The notes beneath the pieces were generated by a model that saw only the letters and a program-made list of their open reading frames with translations, was not told the origin of the DNA and did no database searches. Both the position numbers and the translations under genes were made by a program. Of a stretch of 64,000 nt of DNA, positions 9,081-16,536 are shown one piece after another. Numbering within the stretch: position 1 is the first letter of the stretch; every line of letters begins with the position of its first letter. Where the stretch lies: the NCBI GenBank assembly GCA_944320675.1, contig CALUIJ010000147.1, positions 1 to 64,000 on the forward strand. Reading direction: 5' to 3'. Origin of the DNA: an uncultured Prevotella sp. Its GTDB lineage: Bacteria; Bacteroidota; Bacteroidia; Bacteroidales; Bacteroidaceae.

Positions 9081-10693
9081 TTTGCTTGCTCTCCTTTTTG
9101 TTTCTTTTCTCTAATATGTCTTTGCAAAGTCTGCATGCATTCGCGGCATGGAATAATCACGCTGACTCCGTGGTAGTTGATTTCGTCGCGTAATAGTTTC
9201 TCTATTTCCGGCATGTTCTTCGGAAGTGGTACGACGGTTTTCAGGTGGTCCTCGCTCAAGCCTAATCCGCGGCAGATAGATTCAAGTTTGTTTGTTCCGG
9301 CCGAATCTTGTCCGCCGGTCATGGCTGTTGTCAGGTTGTCGCTTATTATTACCGTGATATCGGCGTTTTCATTAATTGCGTCCAGCAGGCCGGTCATGCC
9401 TGAATGCGTGAATGTTGAGTCGCCGATGACTGCAACGGCGGGCCAAAGTCCGGCATCTGCCGCCCCTTTAGCCATCGTTATGCTTGCCCCCATGTCAACG
9501 GTGGAATGTAAAGCCCTGTACGGCGGTAACGCTCCCAATGTATAGCAGCCGATGTCGCCGAACACCCTTGCGTCGGGATAGTCTTTCAATACGTCGTTCA
9601 AAGCCGCATAAACATCCCTGTGTCCGCATCCTTGGCAGAGTGCGGGCGGACGTGGCACGATATTCTTACTTGGGGCGTAGCATTCTCCTAAAGTGATGTT
9701 CAGAGCCTTTCTTACAATGTCCGGGGTCAATTCTCCAGTCCTTGGAAGGTCTCCAGTAAACTTGCCTTTGATTACCGCATTACCAGGCATTACTCCGTTG
9801 AGAATGTCTTCAATGAAAGGCTGGCCTTCTTCAATGACAAGAACATTGTCACACTCTTCCGTAATTCTTCTCATTAGGGCTTTAGGAAGAGGGTAGTGGC
9901 TGATTTTCAATACAGGATAAGGACAACCGTCGGGGTAGCATTCATTAAGGTAATTGATGCCGATGCCTCCGGTAATGATTCCAAGTGAATGGTCCCTGCC
10001 GTCCTCGTAACGGTTAAAGCGGCTTTCAACCGCGTCTTTTTCAAGTTCGGCTTGCTGGGCTGTGACAATATCGTTGCGCCTACGCGCCATGGCCGGCAGC
10101 AACACCCATTCACTCGCCTTGGCATCAAAGTTCATCTTGTTCTGCTCCCTTGCCTCATCCTTGATTTCCACGACTGCACGGCTGTGTGCCATTCGTGTTG
10201 TAACACGCATGAGGACAGGAAGATGCAAACGTTCGCTATAGTCAAAAGCGAAGTGCACCATGTCGTAAGCTTCTTGTTGGCTTGAAGGCTCGAAACATGG
10301 AATCATTGCGAACTTGGCATAAAAACGACTGTCTTGCTCGTTTTGCGAGGAGTGCATCGACGGGTCGTCAGCCACCAGCACGATTATTCCGCCGTTGGCG
10401 CCAGTCATTGCCGAGTTGACGAACGGGTCGGCGCATACGTTCAGTCCGACATGTTTCATGCATACTAATGCACGCTTGCCCATGAACGACATTCCGAGGG
10501 CTTCCTCCATTGCCGTTTTCTCATTTGTTGACCATCTTCTGTGGATATTGCGCTCTTTTGCGGCCGGTGAGTTCTGGATATACTCTGTAATCTCGGTCGA
10601 CGGTGTGCCTGGATAAGCATATACTCCGCTTAATCCGGCGTCGATGGCAGCTTGCGCAATAGCTTCATCGCCTAATAATAATTTTTTCATCAT
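9077..10693 (-). CDS. iorA: Indolepyruvate ferredoxin oxidoreductase, alpha subunit
   Basis: A 538-aa alpha subunit. The N-terminal pyrimidine-type domain carries GVYAYPGTPSTEI. The C-terminal thiamine-diphosphate domain (about residues 350-500) carries GDIGCYTLG and GDSTFTHSG, with the downstream Asn of the Mg/TPP motif. Classical archaeal IorA continues into a C-terminal ferredoxin domain with two 4Fe-4S motifs. This protein stops soon after GVSVIIPCRECMQ and has only a short basic tail, so that domain is absent. Electrons may go directly to a separate ferredoxin. Two ATG codons lie in tandem at the start; I use the first. The stop overlaps iorB by 4 bp. Confidence 0.93.
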   Translation of the reverse strand: MMKKLLLGDEAIAQAAIDAGLSGVYAYPGTPSTEITEYIQNSPAAKERNIHRRWSTNEKTAMEEALGMSFMGKRALVCMKHVGLNVCADPFVNSAMTGANGGIIVLVADDPSMHSSQNEQDSRFYAKFAMIPCFEPSSQQEAYDMVHFAFDYSERLHLPVLMRVTTRMAHSRAVVEIKDEAREQNKMNFDAKASEWVLLPAMARRRNDIVTAQQAELEKDAVESRFNRYEDGRDHSLGIITGGIGINYLNECYPDGCPYPVLKISHYPLPKALMRRITEECDNVLVIEEGQPFIEDILNGVMPGNAVIKGKFTGDLPRTGELTPDIVRKALNITLGECYAPSKNIVPRPPALCQGCGHRDVYAALNDVLKDYPDARVFGDIGCYTLGALPPYRALHSTVDMGASITMAKGAADAGLWPAVAVIGDSTFTHSGMTGLLDAINENADITVIISDNLTTAMTGGQDSAGTNKLESICRGLGLSEDHLKTVVPLPKNMPEIEKLLRDEINYHGVSVIIPCRECMQTLQRHIREKKQKGEQAK

Positions 10694-10750
10694 ATTAGAT
10701 TTTAAAAAAACGATTGATTGTTTATATGTTTTTCAAATGATTAAGGAATA

Positions 10751-10792
10751 TCGGTATGCCCCGAAGGAAATGGGTCTCATGGGGCATACCGA
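10751..10792 (-). terminator. Hairpin after DUF4861 copy 2
   Basis: A perfect 12-bp GC-rich inverted repeat (10751-10762 / 10781-10792) just after the stop of the minus-strand DUF4861 gene and before iorA. The T-tract is weak on the minus strand. Confidence 0.65.
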
Positions 10793-10808
10793 CAATGTTT
10801 TTCCGCTA

Positions 10809-12032
10809 TCACTTTACAGTGACTTTCAGCGGAACTTGCAAGGCGTTGAGTGTTTCCTCTGAACGCAGTTTCCATTCGTTCATGGTACGCACGTCGTTCT
10901 TGCTCCATGCCGAACCGAAATAGTATGTATATTTCTCGTTCGGTTGGTATGTTATCACACCTACGCCATGTCCGGCATTGCCGTTGGCAGGCGTGTCGTA
11001 CATCATTGTCTTAGTGGCTTTAACACCGTTGGGGAACAACACTCCTACATAAATTTGGAAGTTCTGTTTCGCAGGATTGTCCGTCGGGTCTGCGTAGATG
11101 ACGTAATTCTCTCCGCAAACAATGCTCTTTGTGTCTTCGCTGTGGATTACCACGCCGGCCACCATGTCGCTCGGTTGGGTCAAGCCGTCAAACCAGACAG
11201 TCATTTTATTGAAGTTGCTTCCTTTGTCGCAGCTTATGATTCTGTGCTCGACAACGTTTTTGTCCCCTCCGATGTTGAATTGGTTGTAGTCCAGTTGCAC
11301 GGTGAAACGCAACGGACCGTTGTCTAAAATCTTGTAGGTCTTGTAGCAGTAAGGCATCACCATCTCATTCCCGTCCATCAACGCTGGGGTACCGCATCCG
11401 AGGGTGGGGCCTACCTTGTAACAGTCCAAACCATATCCGTGGTCGAAATGGTAGGTTGTCTCCTGTTCCATCTCAACAGCTTCGGCCGTCTTGCCAGCTT
11501 TCTTCAGTTCTTCTATTTTCGGATGGTTCGACAATTCCGTCGCATAACGTTTTTCAACTTCAAGGTCGGGGGTGTTCTTCACCCATACGTCTATGCCGTA
11601 AGCTTTTTCGCCGGTGCGTTGCAGTGCCGGTCCGTATACACGGTAAGCCGTGCGGTCGTTTTCCCAAGCTATATCGTCGACGCGCTCTGGGTATTGCTTC
11701 CCGCATACGAATGTTTTCATAGGCTTAGGCTCTCCCGGCATAACCGTGAAATCGGCTGTACCTCCAGGACGCACGCTTGCGTCGATCAGCAGTTTGCCGT
11801 CGTATGTCACTTGGTAAGCGACCTGTTGCCCCAATGCGTTTTTTACGATAAACTTGTCGCCTTGCTTGATGCCGAGTCTTGCGTAGACGTCTTGTGCCGA
11901 AACTTCCACAAGTTCTTGGCGTTGTACTTTGTCGCTGTTTGATACCGTGATCGTTACATTCCCGGCGTCAGCCGATAGCGGCGCAAGCATCAAGCCGAAC
12001 GCCAAAGCGTAAAAGATTTTTGATTTGTTCAT
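10809..12032 (-). CDS. DUF4861 family exported protein (copy 2)
   Basis: A 407-aa protein with a signal peptide (about residues 1-23, ending SADA), so exported. It shares the DUF4861 layout with the protein at 5782-7002: a beta-rich N-terminus, WENDRTAYRVYGP in place of FENDMVAYRIYFD, a GCGTPALMDG segment, and a C-terminal segment with YYFGSAW. The two are clearly diverged, not a recent duplication. It lies 46 bp downstream of the DPP IV gene on the same strand and is likely co-transcribed with it. No function can be assigned; a role in binding or processing a sugar or peptide in the periplasm is a guess. Confidence 0.8.
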   Translation of the reverse strand: MNKSKIFYALAFGLMLAPLSADAGNVTITVSNSDKVQRQELVEVSAQDVYARLGIKQGDKFIVKNALGQQVAYQVTYDGKLLIDASVRPGGTADFTVMPGEPKPMKTFVCGKQYPERVDDIAWENDRTAYRVYGPALQRTGEKAYGIDVWVKNTPDLEVEKRYATELSNHPKIEELKKAGKTAEAVEMEQETTYHFDHGYGLDCYKVGPTLGCGTPALMDGNEMVMPYCYKTYKILDNGPLRFTVQLDYNQFNIGGDKNVVEHRIISCDKGSNFNKMTVWFDGLTQPSDMVAGVVIHSEDTKSIVCGENYVIYADPTDNPAKQNFQIYVGVLFPNGVKATKTMMYDTPANGNAGHGVGVITYQPNEKYTYYFGSAWSKNDVRTMNEWKLRSEETLNALQVPLKVTVK

Positions 12033-12078
12033 ATTTGTTTTTTTATATATAATATGTTTTTATTGTTTATGGCGCACA

Positions 12079-14283
12079 TCATTTCAGATTCTCTATGAAG
12101 AATTGCGTAATCTGCCTGTACAGATGGTTGCGCGTATTGCCGCCGTAGATGCTGTGGTTGCGGTTGGTATAAACGTTCATTTTGAAATCCTTGTCTGCTT
12201 GGACGAGCGCTTCCGTGTATTCAAATGTGTTTTGCGGATGTACGTTGTCGTCTGCAAGCCCGTGGCAGATGAGTAATTCGCCATGCAGTTTGCCAGCACG
12301 TTTGATCGGATTTGTGTCATATCCGGAAGGATTCTCTTTAGGCGTGCGCATGTATCTTTCCGTGTAAACAGAGTCGTAATACCGCCAATCAGTAGGAGGG
12401 GCTACTGACACTCCAGCCTTAAAAACTCCCCGACCTTCGCTCATGCTCATCAGCGTGTTGAATCCTCCGTAGCTCCAGCCCCATATACCTATGTTTGCTT
12501 TGTCGACATACGGTAACGAACCAAGGTAGATGGCTGCTTCGACCTGGTCTTTCGATTCGAGGTCGCCAAGCTTAAGATAAGTACATTTTTCAAATTCCGC
12601 GCCGCGTCCGCCGGTGCCGCGCCCGTCAACGCATACAAGGATAAACCCTTGTTGTGCCATGTATCCGTCGAGCAGCGCGCCTTGTCCCATCGAACCGATG
12701 TTCCACGAGTTGACAACCTGTTGGCTGCCGGGGCCGCTGTATTGCCACATTATTACCGGATATTTCTTGCCCGCGTCGAATCCAGCAGGTTTTATCATGA
12801 CTCCGTTAAGCTGTATGCCTTCGGATGTCTTGAATGTGAAGAATTCCTTTTTAGGCAGGTCATACGCCGCAAGTTTCCGCTTAAGCGCACTGTTGTCGAT
12901 AAGCGAAGCCACTTTTTTCCCTGCGTTGTTGCATATCGAATATTCGTATGGCGTATTGCTGTCGCTCCATACGTTCACGAAATACTTGAATCCGTCGCTG
13001 AACACCGCACTGTTCCATCCGTCGCGTCCGGATATGCACGTCGTCTTGCCATTTTTGCCTGTTACGTACACTTCGCGGTTCATGGCGTTTTTTCCGGCGG
13101 CCTGATAATAAACGTTGCCCGTACGTTCGTCGTATCCGTAAACGTCAGTTACGTCGTATTCCGTATCTGTAAGCCTGCGTTGCAGTTGCCCTGTCAGGCT
13201 GTACAAGTAAAGCTGCATATAGCCGCTCCTGTCGCTCGGAAGAAGTATGTGGTTGTCTGTAACCATAATCCTTTCCATTACCTCTTCCTTGACATACTTC
13301 GGTACGGTCTCGTCTATGAGCAGTTTGCAGACAGTGCTCCTTGGGTTGGCGGAATAAAGGCGGAGCTTGTCCTGATGGCGGTTCATCGTGTAGACGATAA
13401 TCCTATTAGGGTCGCTTGTAGGTTTGATTCTTGGTATGTAGCCGTCCGCGTCAAGTGGAAGCTGCATCGTGCGTGTCTGGCGCGCTTGAATGTCGAAACT
13501 GAGCACTGACACCGTAGAGTTTTGCGCCCCGGCTTTTGGGTATTTATAGGTGTAAAGTCCAGGATACTCGGCGTATTCCTTGTTTTCAGGCTCAAGCCCC
13601 TTGTACGTCTGAAGGGAGAATGAGGGCACTTTGCTTTCGTCGAACCTTATCCAACAGAGCATCGAACCGTCGGCGTTGAATGTCAGCGCCCTGTTGAACG
13701 CGAACTCCTCTTCATACACCCAGTCGGGTACGCCGTTGATAACCTCGTTGCGCTTGCCGTCTTTTGTAACCTGGCTTTCAGAGTTACCATAGAGCAGTTT
13801 TACCAAGTATATGTTGTTGTCTCTGACAAAAGCCACTTTCAAGCCGTCGGGCGACCATACCGGCGACTGTTGCGGCCCGTTGTCGGACAAGCGTTCCATC
13901 TTCCTGTCGGTGATATCGTAAATATAATATGTGGCGGTGAACGAACGGCGGTAAATCTTCTTGGTGTCAGTCTGTATCAACATCTTCGTCCCGTCAGGGC
14001 TCATGATGAAGTTGTCGAGCTTTTCAACCTTTTCGCCGACCGTGTTGTCAGCATCAAAAAGAACGGCAGTCTGTTTACCCGTCTTGTATGAATACTTCAC
14101 GACTTTCTTTCCGTCTTGGCTTATCATGGCGTAACTTTCGCCGTCGGCCAAGGGGGTTACTGCGCTGAGCCGTTCAGCGGCAAACTCGTTGCCGGCTATG
14201 TCTTTCAGCCGGAGCGAACCTTCCGCCATACTGGCAGTCATGGCGAATACCAATGCCGCACACATGACAAAAAATTTCTTCAT
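12079..14283 (-). CDS. Dipeptidyl peptidase IV (S9B)
   Basis: A 734-aa exported serine peptidase that removes X-Pro or X-Ala dipeptides from peptide N-termini. The signal peptide covers about residues 1-20. An eight-bladed propeller domain (about 40-480) precedes the alpha/beta-hydrolase domain. The nucleophile is Ser604 in GWSYGGF, the acid is in ADDNVHPQN (Asp678/679), and His710 is in NHSIYG. The double-glutamate motif that anchors the substrate N-terminus is present as WVYEEEF near residue 190, which separates true DPP IV from other S9 members. Length and motifs fit the Bacteroidota enzymes. It leads a minus-strand block whose later genes ferment amino acids. Confidence 0.95.
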   Translation of the reverse strand: MKKFFVMCAALVFAMTASMAEGSLRLKDIAGNEFAAERLSAVTPLADGESYAMISQDGKKVVKYSYKTGKQTAVLFDADNTVGEKVEKLDNFIMSPDGTKMLIQTDTKKIYRRSFTATYYIYDITDRKMERLSDNGPQQSPVWSPDGLKVAFVRDNNIYLVKLLYGNSESQVTKDGKRNEVINGVPDWVYEEEFAFNRALTFNADGSMLCWIRFDESKVPSFSLQTYKGLEPENKEYAEYPGLYTYKYPKAGAQNSTVSVLSFDIQARQTRTMQLPLDADGYIPRIKPTSDPNRIIVYTMNRHQDKLRLYSANPRSTVCKLLIDETVPKYVKEEVMERIMVTDNHILLPSDRSGYMQLYLYSLTGQLQRRLTDTEYDVTDVYGYDERTGNVYYQAAGKNAMNREVYVTGKNGKTTCISGRDGWNSAVFSDGFKYFVNVWSDSNTPYEYSICNNAGKKVASLIDNSALKRKLAAYDLPKKEFFTFKTSEGIQLNGVMIKPAGFDAGKKYPVIMWQYSGPGSQQVVNSWNIGSMGQGALLDGYMAQQGFILVCVDGRGTGGRGAEFEKCTYLKLGDLESKDQVEAAIYLGSLPYVDKANIGIWGWSYGGFNTLMSMSEGRGVFKAGVSVAPPTDWRYYDSVYTERYMRTPKENPSGYDTNPIKRAGKLHGELLICHGLADDNVHPQNTFEYTEALVQADKDFKMNVYTNRNHSIYGGNTRNHLYRQITQFFIENLK

Positions 14284-14309
14284 TATCCTTTTTCCTGTTT
14301 ATTTTCGGG

Positions 14310-14317
14310 CAAAGATA
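14310..14317 (-). promoter_or_regulatory. -7 box for the DPP IV gene
   Basis: TATCTTTG on the minus strand, about 27 bp upstream of the DPP IV start codon, in a divergent intergenic region. No clear -33 box. Confidence 0.6.
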
Positions 14318-14330
14318 ATTATTTTTTAGT

Positions 14331-14338
14331 TACATTTG
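14331..14338 (+). promoter_or_regulatory. -7 box for the radical SAM gene
   Basis: TACATTTG on the plus strand, about 29 bp upstream of the start codon at 14367. It lies back-to-back with the DPP IV promoter. Confidence 0.6.
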
Positions 14339-14366
14339 CATCACATTTGATTTAAAAGATATTAAT

Positions 14367-15350
14367 ATGGCCGGCATACAGGATAAAGGCTTGAATAAGA
14401 ACAGTTGTGGCACATCCGTGAAACAACAGTTGCCGTATAATGATTTCGGTACGTGGCTGAGCGGCCGTTTTCAGTATAAAGTGCAGAAGATATCCGTCAA
14501 CGCAGGATTCTCGTGTCCTAACCGCGACGGACGGATAAGTTTCGGCGGATGCTCGTTTTGCGACAATGCCACGTTCAATCCGGCTTACTGCGACAGCCGT
14601 AAGTCTGTAACCGAACAGTTGGAGAATGGTAAAAGCTTTTTTGCGAGGAAATATCCAGACATGCGTTATCTTGCTTATTTCCAGGCGTATTCCAACACTT
14701 ACGCGCCCCTCGAGTCGCTTAAGAGGAGGTATGAAGAGGCCCTCTCTGTCGACAATGTGGTAGGGTTGGTCATCGGCACCCGTCCGGATTGTGTTGACAG
14801 CGACAAGCTTGATTACATTGAAAACTTGTCACGGCAGGCTTTTGTCATTGTAGAGTACGGCATTGAAAGCGTGAACGACGGCACATTGTCGCTAATCAAC
14901 CGCGGCCACTCTTTTGAATGCTCGCGGATGGCCATTGAAGAGACCGCCGGCAGGGGGATAATCACGGGCGGGCATGTCATCCTTGGGCTACCTGGGGAAG
15001 ACTGCAGCGAAAGTATGCGCCAAGCTGAGGTGATATCATCGACAAGGCTTGACATACTGAAGATTCACCAGTTGCAAATAATCAGGGGCACCGCCCTTGC
15101 CGCCGAGTATGCCGAGCGCCCGTTCAAACTGTATTCTCCTGATGAATACGCTGTCCTGCTGACCGAATACATACGTCGCTTGCGGCCAAGCATAGTTCTC
15201 GACCGCTTTACGTCCCAGTCGCCCGGCGACATGCTCGTAGCCCCACGTTGGGGACTGAAAAACCATGAGTTCGCCAACCTCTTAGTCAACCGTATGAGAA
15301 GCGTCGGAGCTTACCAAGGACAGTTGTACTCGGGACGCGGCATGGAATGA
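14367..15350 (+). CDS. TIGR01212 family radical SAM protein
   Basis: A 327-aa radical S-adenosylmethionine protein. The cluster-binding segment is CPNRDGRISFGGCSFC, the spacing characteristic of the TIGR01212 (YhcC-like) family rather than the standard C-x3-C-x2-C. Later conserved pieces include GTRPDC, EYGIES and HVILGLPGE. A short extension (about 20 residues) precedes the conserved YNDFGTWL. The cellular role of the family is not settled. The gene has its own promoter and is divergent from DPP IV. The array of 22-bp repeats begins 50 bp after its stop. Confidence 0.9.
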   Translation: MAGIQDKGLNKNSCGTSVKQQLPYNDFGTWLSGRFQYKVQKISVNAGFSCPNRDGRISFGGCSFCDNATFNPAYCDSRKSVTEQLENGKSFFARKYPDMRYLAYFQAYSNTYAPLESLKRRYEEALSVDNVVGLVIGTRPDCVDSDKLDYIENLSRQAFVIVEYGIESVNDGTLSLINRGHSFECSRMAIEETAGRGIITGGHVILGLPGEDCSESMRQAEVISSTRLDILKIHQLQIIRGTALAAEYAERPFKLYSPDEYAVLLTEYIRRLRPSIVLDRFTSQSPGDMLVAPRWGLKNHEFANLLVNRMRSVGAYQGQLYSGRGME

Positions 15351-15400
15351 AGGTTTAATGGAAAGGTATGCTGTAACATCCTGGTAATGAATAAATTATT

Positions 15401-15487
15401 AAAGGCCGTCTTTTACCACGCAAAAGACGGCCTTTAAGCATTCAAAAGGTTGCTTTTCAGAAGTCGAAAGACAACCTTTTACGATTT
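15401..15487. repeat. 22-bp tandem array A (4 units)
   Basis: Four degenerate units start at 15401, 15422, 15444 and 15466. Each has an A-tract with G at the start and a CTTTT or CCTTTT tract about 10 nt later. Adjacent units 1 and 2 are near inverted copies and can fold into a strong hairpin (GGCCGTCTTTT / AAAAGACGGCC). The array lies between convergent genes, so a terminator role is also possible. Confidence 0.7.
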
Positions 15488-15561
15488 ACGATACGGAGTG
15501 CTGTAAAAGCAATCGCCGTACATTGTGATGCGTTGGACGTTATCCGGAGACCGTCCGCCTG

Positions 15562-16194
15562 TCAGTATCCTACAGGCATATAGACGAGTGGCATTGTCTG
15601 CGGTTTTACTCCGAGGAATTTCTGCACATCCCCGACATTCTCACCTGCATAGCAGCATACAGTGCCGAGCCCGTTGGCTGCGCAATACAAGTAGACATTC
15701 TGCACCACGGTGCCGGCGTCGATGCCGCTCAATGCCATGTTGCCTTCCATTAGTACTGTGTCGGTCGCCAATACGAGTACTATCGGAGCCGTCGCGATAA
15801 ACTTGTTACGCCCGGCAACAGCCTTGCGCAAGTCGCCGCCGCCGATCTTCACCAGCTTGTTGCTGCTTGCGTCATACCGGAACGTGCCGTCGGCCTTGCC
15901 TACGTAGATTGTGATGTCCTGCTTGTTGCGTGCCGACGGGGCGGTGCGCCTTCCGTCGGCGCGGTTCACGCCGTTGGCGGCCCAAAGGATGTCGGCCAGC
16001 GTTTGGTCGGATACGGCCTTACCTGTAAACGTGCGTGTGGAACGGCGGTCTTGCAAAGCCTTGTTCAGGCTTCCTTTGGTGTCGGTTTTAGTCGGTGCTG
16101 GCAACACAACGTCCTGGGCGGACACGTTGCAGTTGAAAAACGTCAGCGTGGTCAGTGTGGCCAACGCCAATGTCAGGATTCTTTTCTTTTGCAT
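15562..16194 (-). CDS. Exported SagB/nitroreductase-type flavoprotein
   Basis: A 210-aa nitroreductase-fold protein with the compact SagB/ThcOx-like pattern: RRSTRTF near residue 50 (FMN phosphate contacts), then LWAANGVNR, and a C-terminal segment with NGLGTVCCYAG. An N-terminal signal sequence (about residues 1-26, hydrophobic then NCNVSAQ) implies export. A cysteine lies near the cleavage region, so a lipoprotein cannot be fully excluded. The substrate is unknown; family members use FMN for two-electron reductions or oxidations. A TAATTTTG box upstream (16238-16245) suggests its own transcript. Confidence 0.82.
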   Translation of the reverse strand: MQKKRILTLALATLTTLTFFNCNVSAQDVVLPAPTKTDTKGSLNKALQDRRSTRTFTGKAVSDQTLADILWAANGVNRADGRRTAPSARNKQDITIYVGKADGTFRYDASSNKLVKIGGGDLRKAVAGRNKFIATAPIVLVLATDTVLMEGNMALSGIDAGTVVQNVYLYCAANGLGTVCCYAGENVGDVQKFLGVKPQTMPLVYMPVGY

Positions 16195-16237
16195 TTTGTC
16201 TTGGTTTAATTTGTTATTTGATTGAAAGGTTTTGATG

Positions 16238-16245
16238 CAAAATTA
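16238..16245 (-). promoter_or_regulatory. -7 box for the nitroreductase gene
   Basis: TAATTTTG on the minus strand, about 44 bp upstream of the start codon. The -33 region is not clear. Confidence 0.5.
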
Positions 16246-16453
16246 TCACAATCTTTGAAGAAAGCGGAATAAATGTATCTTTTTTTTCGTTTTGTTATGA
16301 GTTAATCAGCAAATTTAATCATGCCAATGACTGTTGCTACGCCTGAAGCAGGCGCATTTTTGAAAATTATTATTAAAAATACTGCTACTGCACACTTTTA
16401 ATTTCGCTTATTTAAAATAAAATGCTTACTTTGCATTTGCAATCAGACAAAGC

Positions 16454-16500
16454 GGCAACGGTAAGCTTTAGGTTGGCCCCGTAGCAGCTTGCCGTTTGCC
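16454..16500 (+). promoter_or_regulatory. Leader stem-loop before the CoA-disulfide reductase gene
   Basis: GGCAACGGTAAGCT (16454-16467) pairs with AGCTTGCCGTTTGCC (16486-16500) with one bulged base and one G-T pair, around an 18-nt loop. It lies 36 nt upstream of the start codon. It could be an RNA attenuator or a protein operator; I recognise no known class. Upstream, 16195-16453 holds only the nitroreductase promoter and a small GC hairpin near 16340-16354. Confidence 0.45.
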
Positions 16501-16536
16501 TGCATAATTGTTTTAACCATAACACAACGACTGAAT

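Noticed and set aside
15401..15443. Array A as a simple rho-independent terminator
   Set aside because: The first two units can fold as one, but units 3 and 4 continue the 22-bp period and match array B, so a plain terminator does not explain the whole array. A terminator role for part of it remains possible.
16340..16373. Small GC hairpin followed by T-run as a terminator
   Set aside because: The hairpin is only 6 bp and no plus-strand gene precedes it; probably chance.
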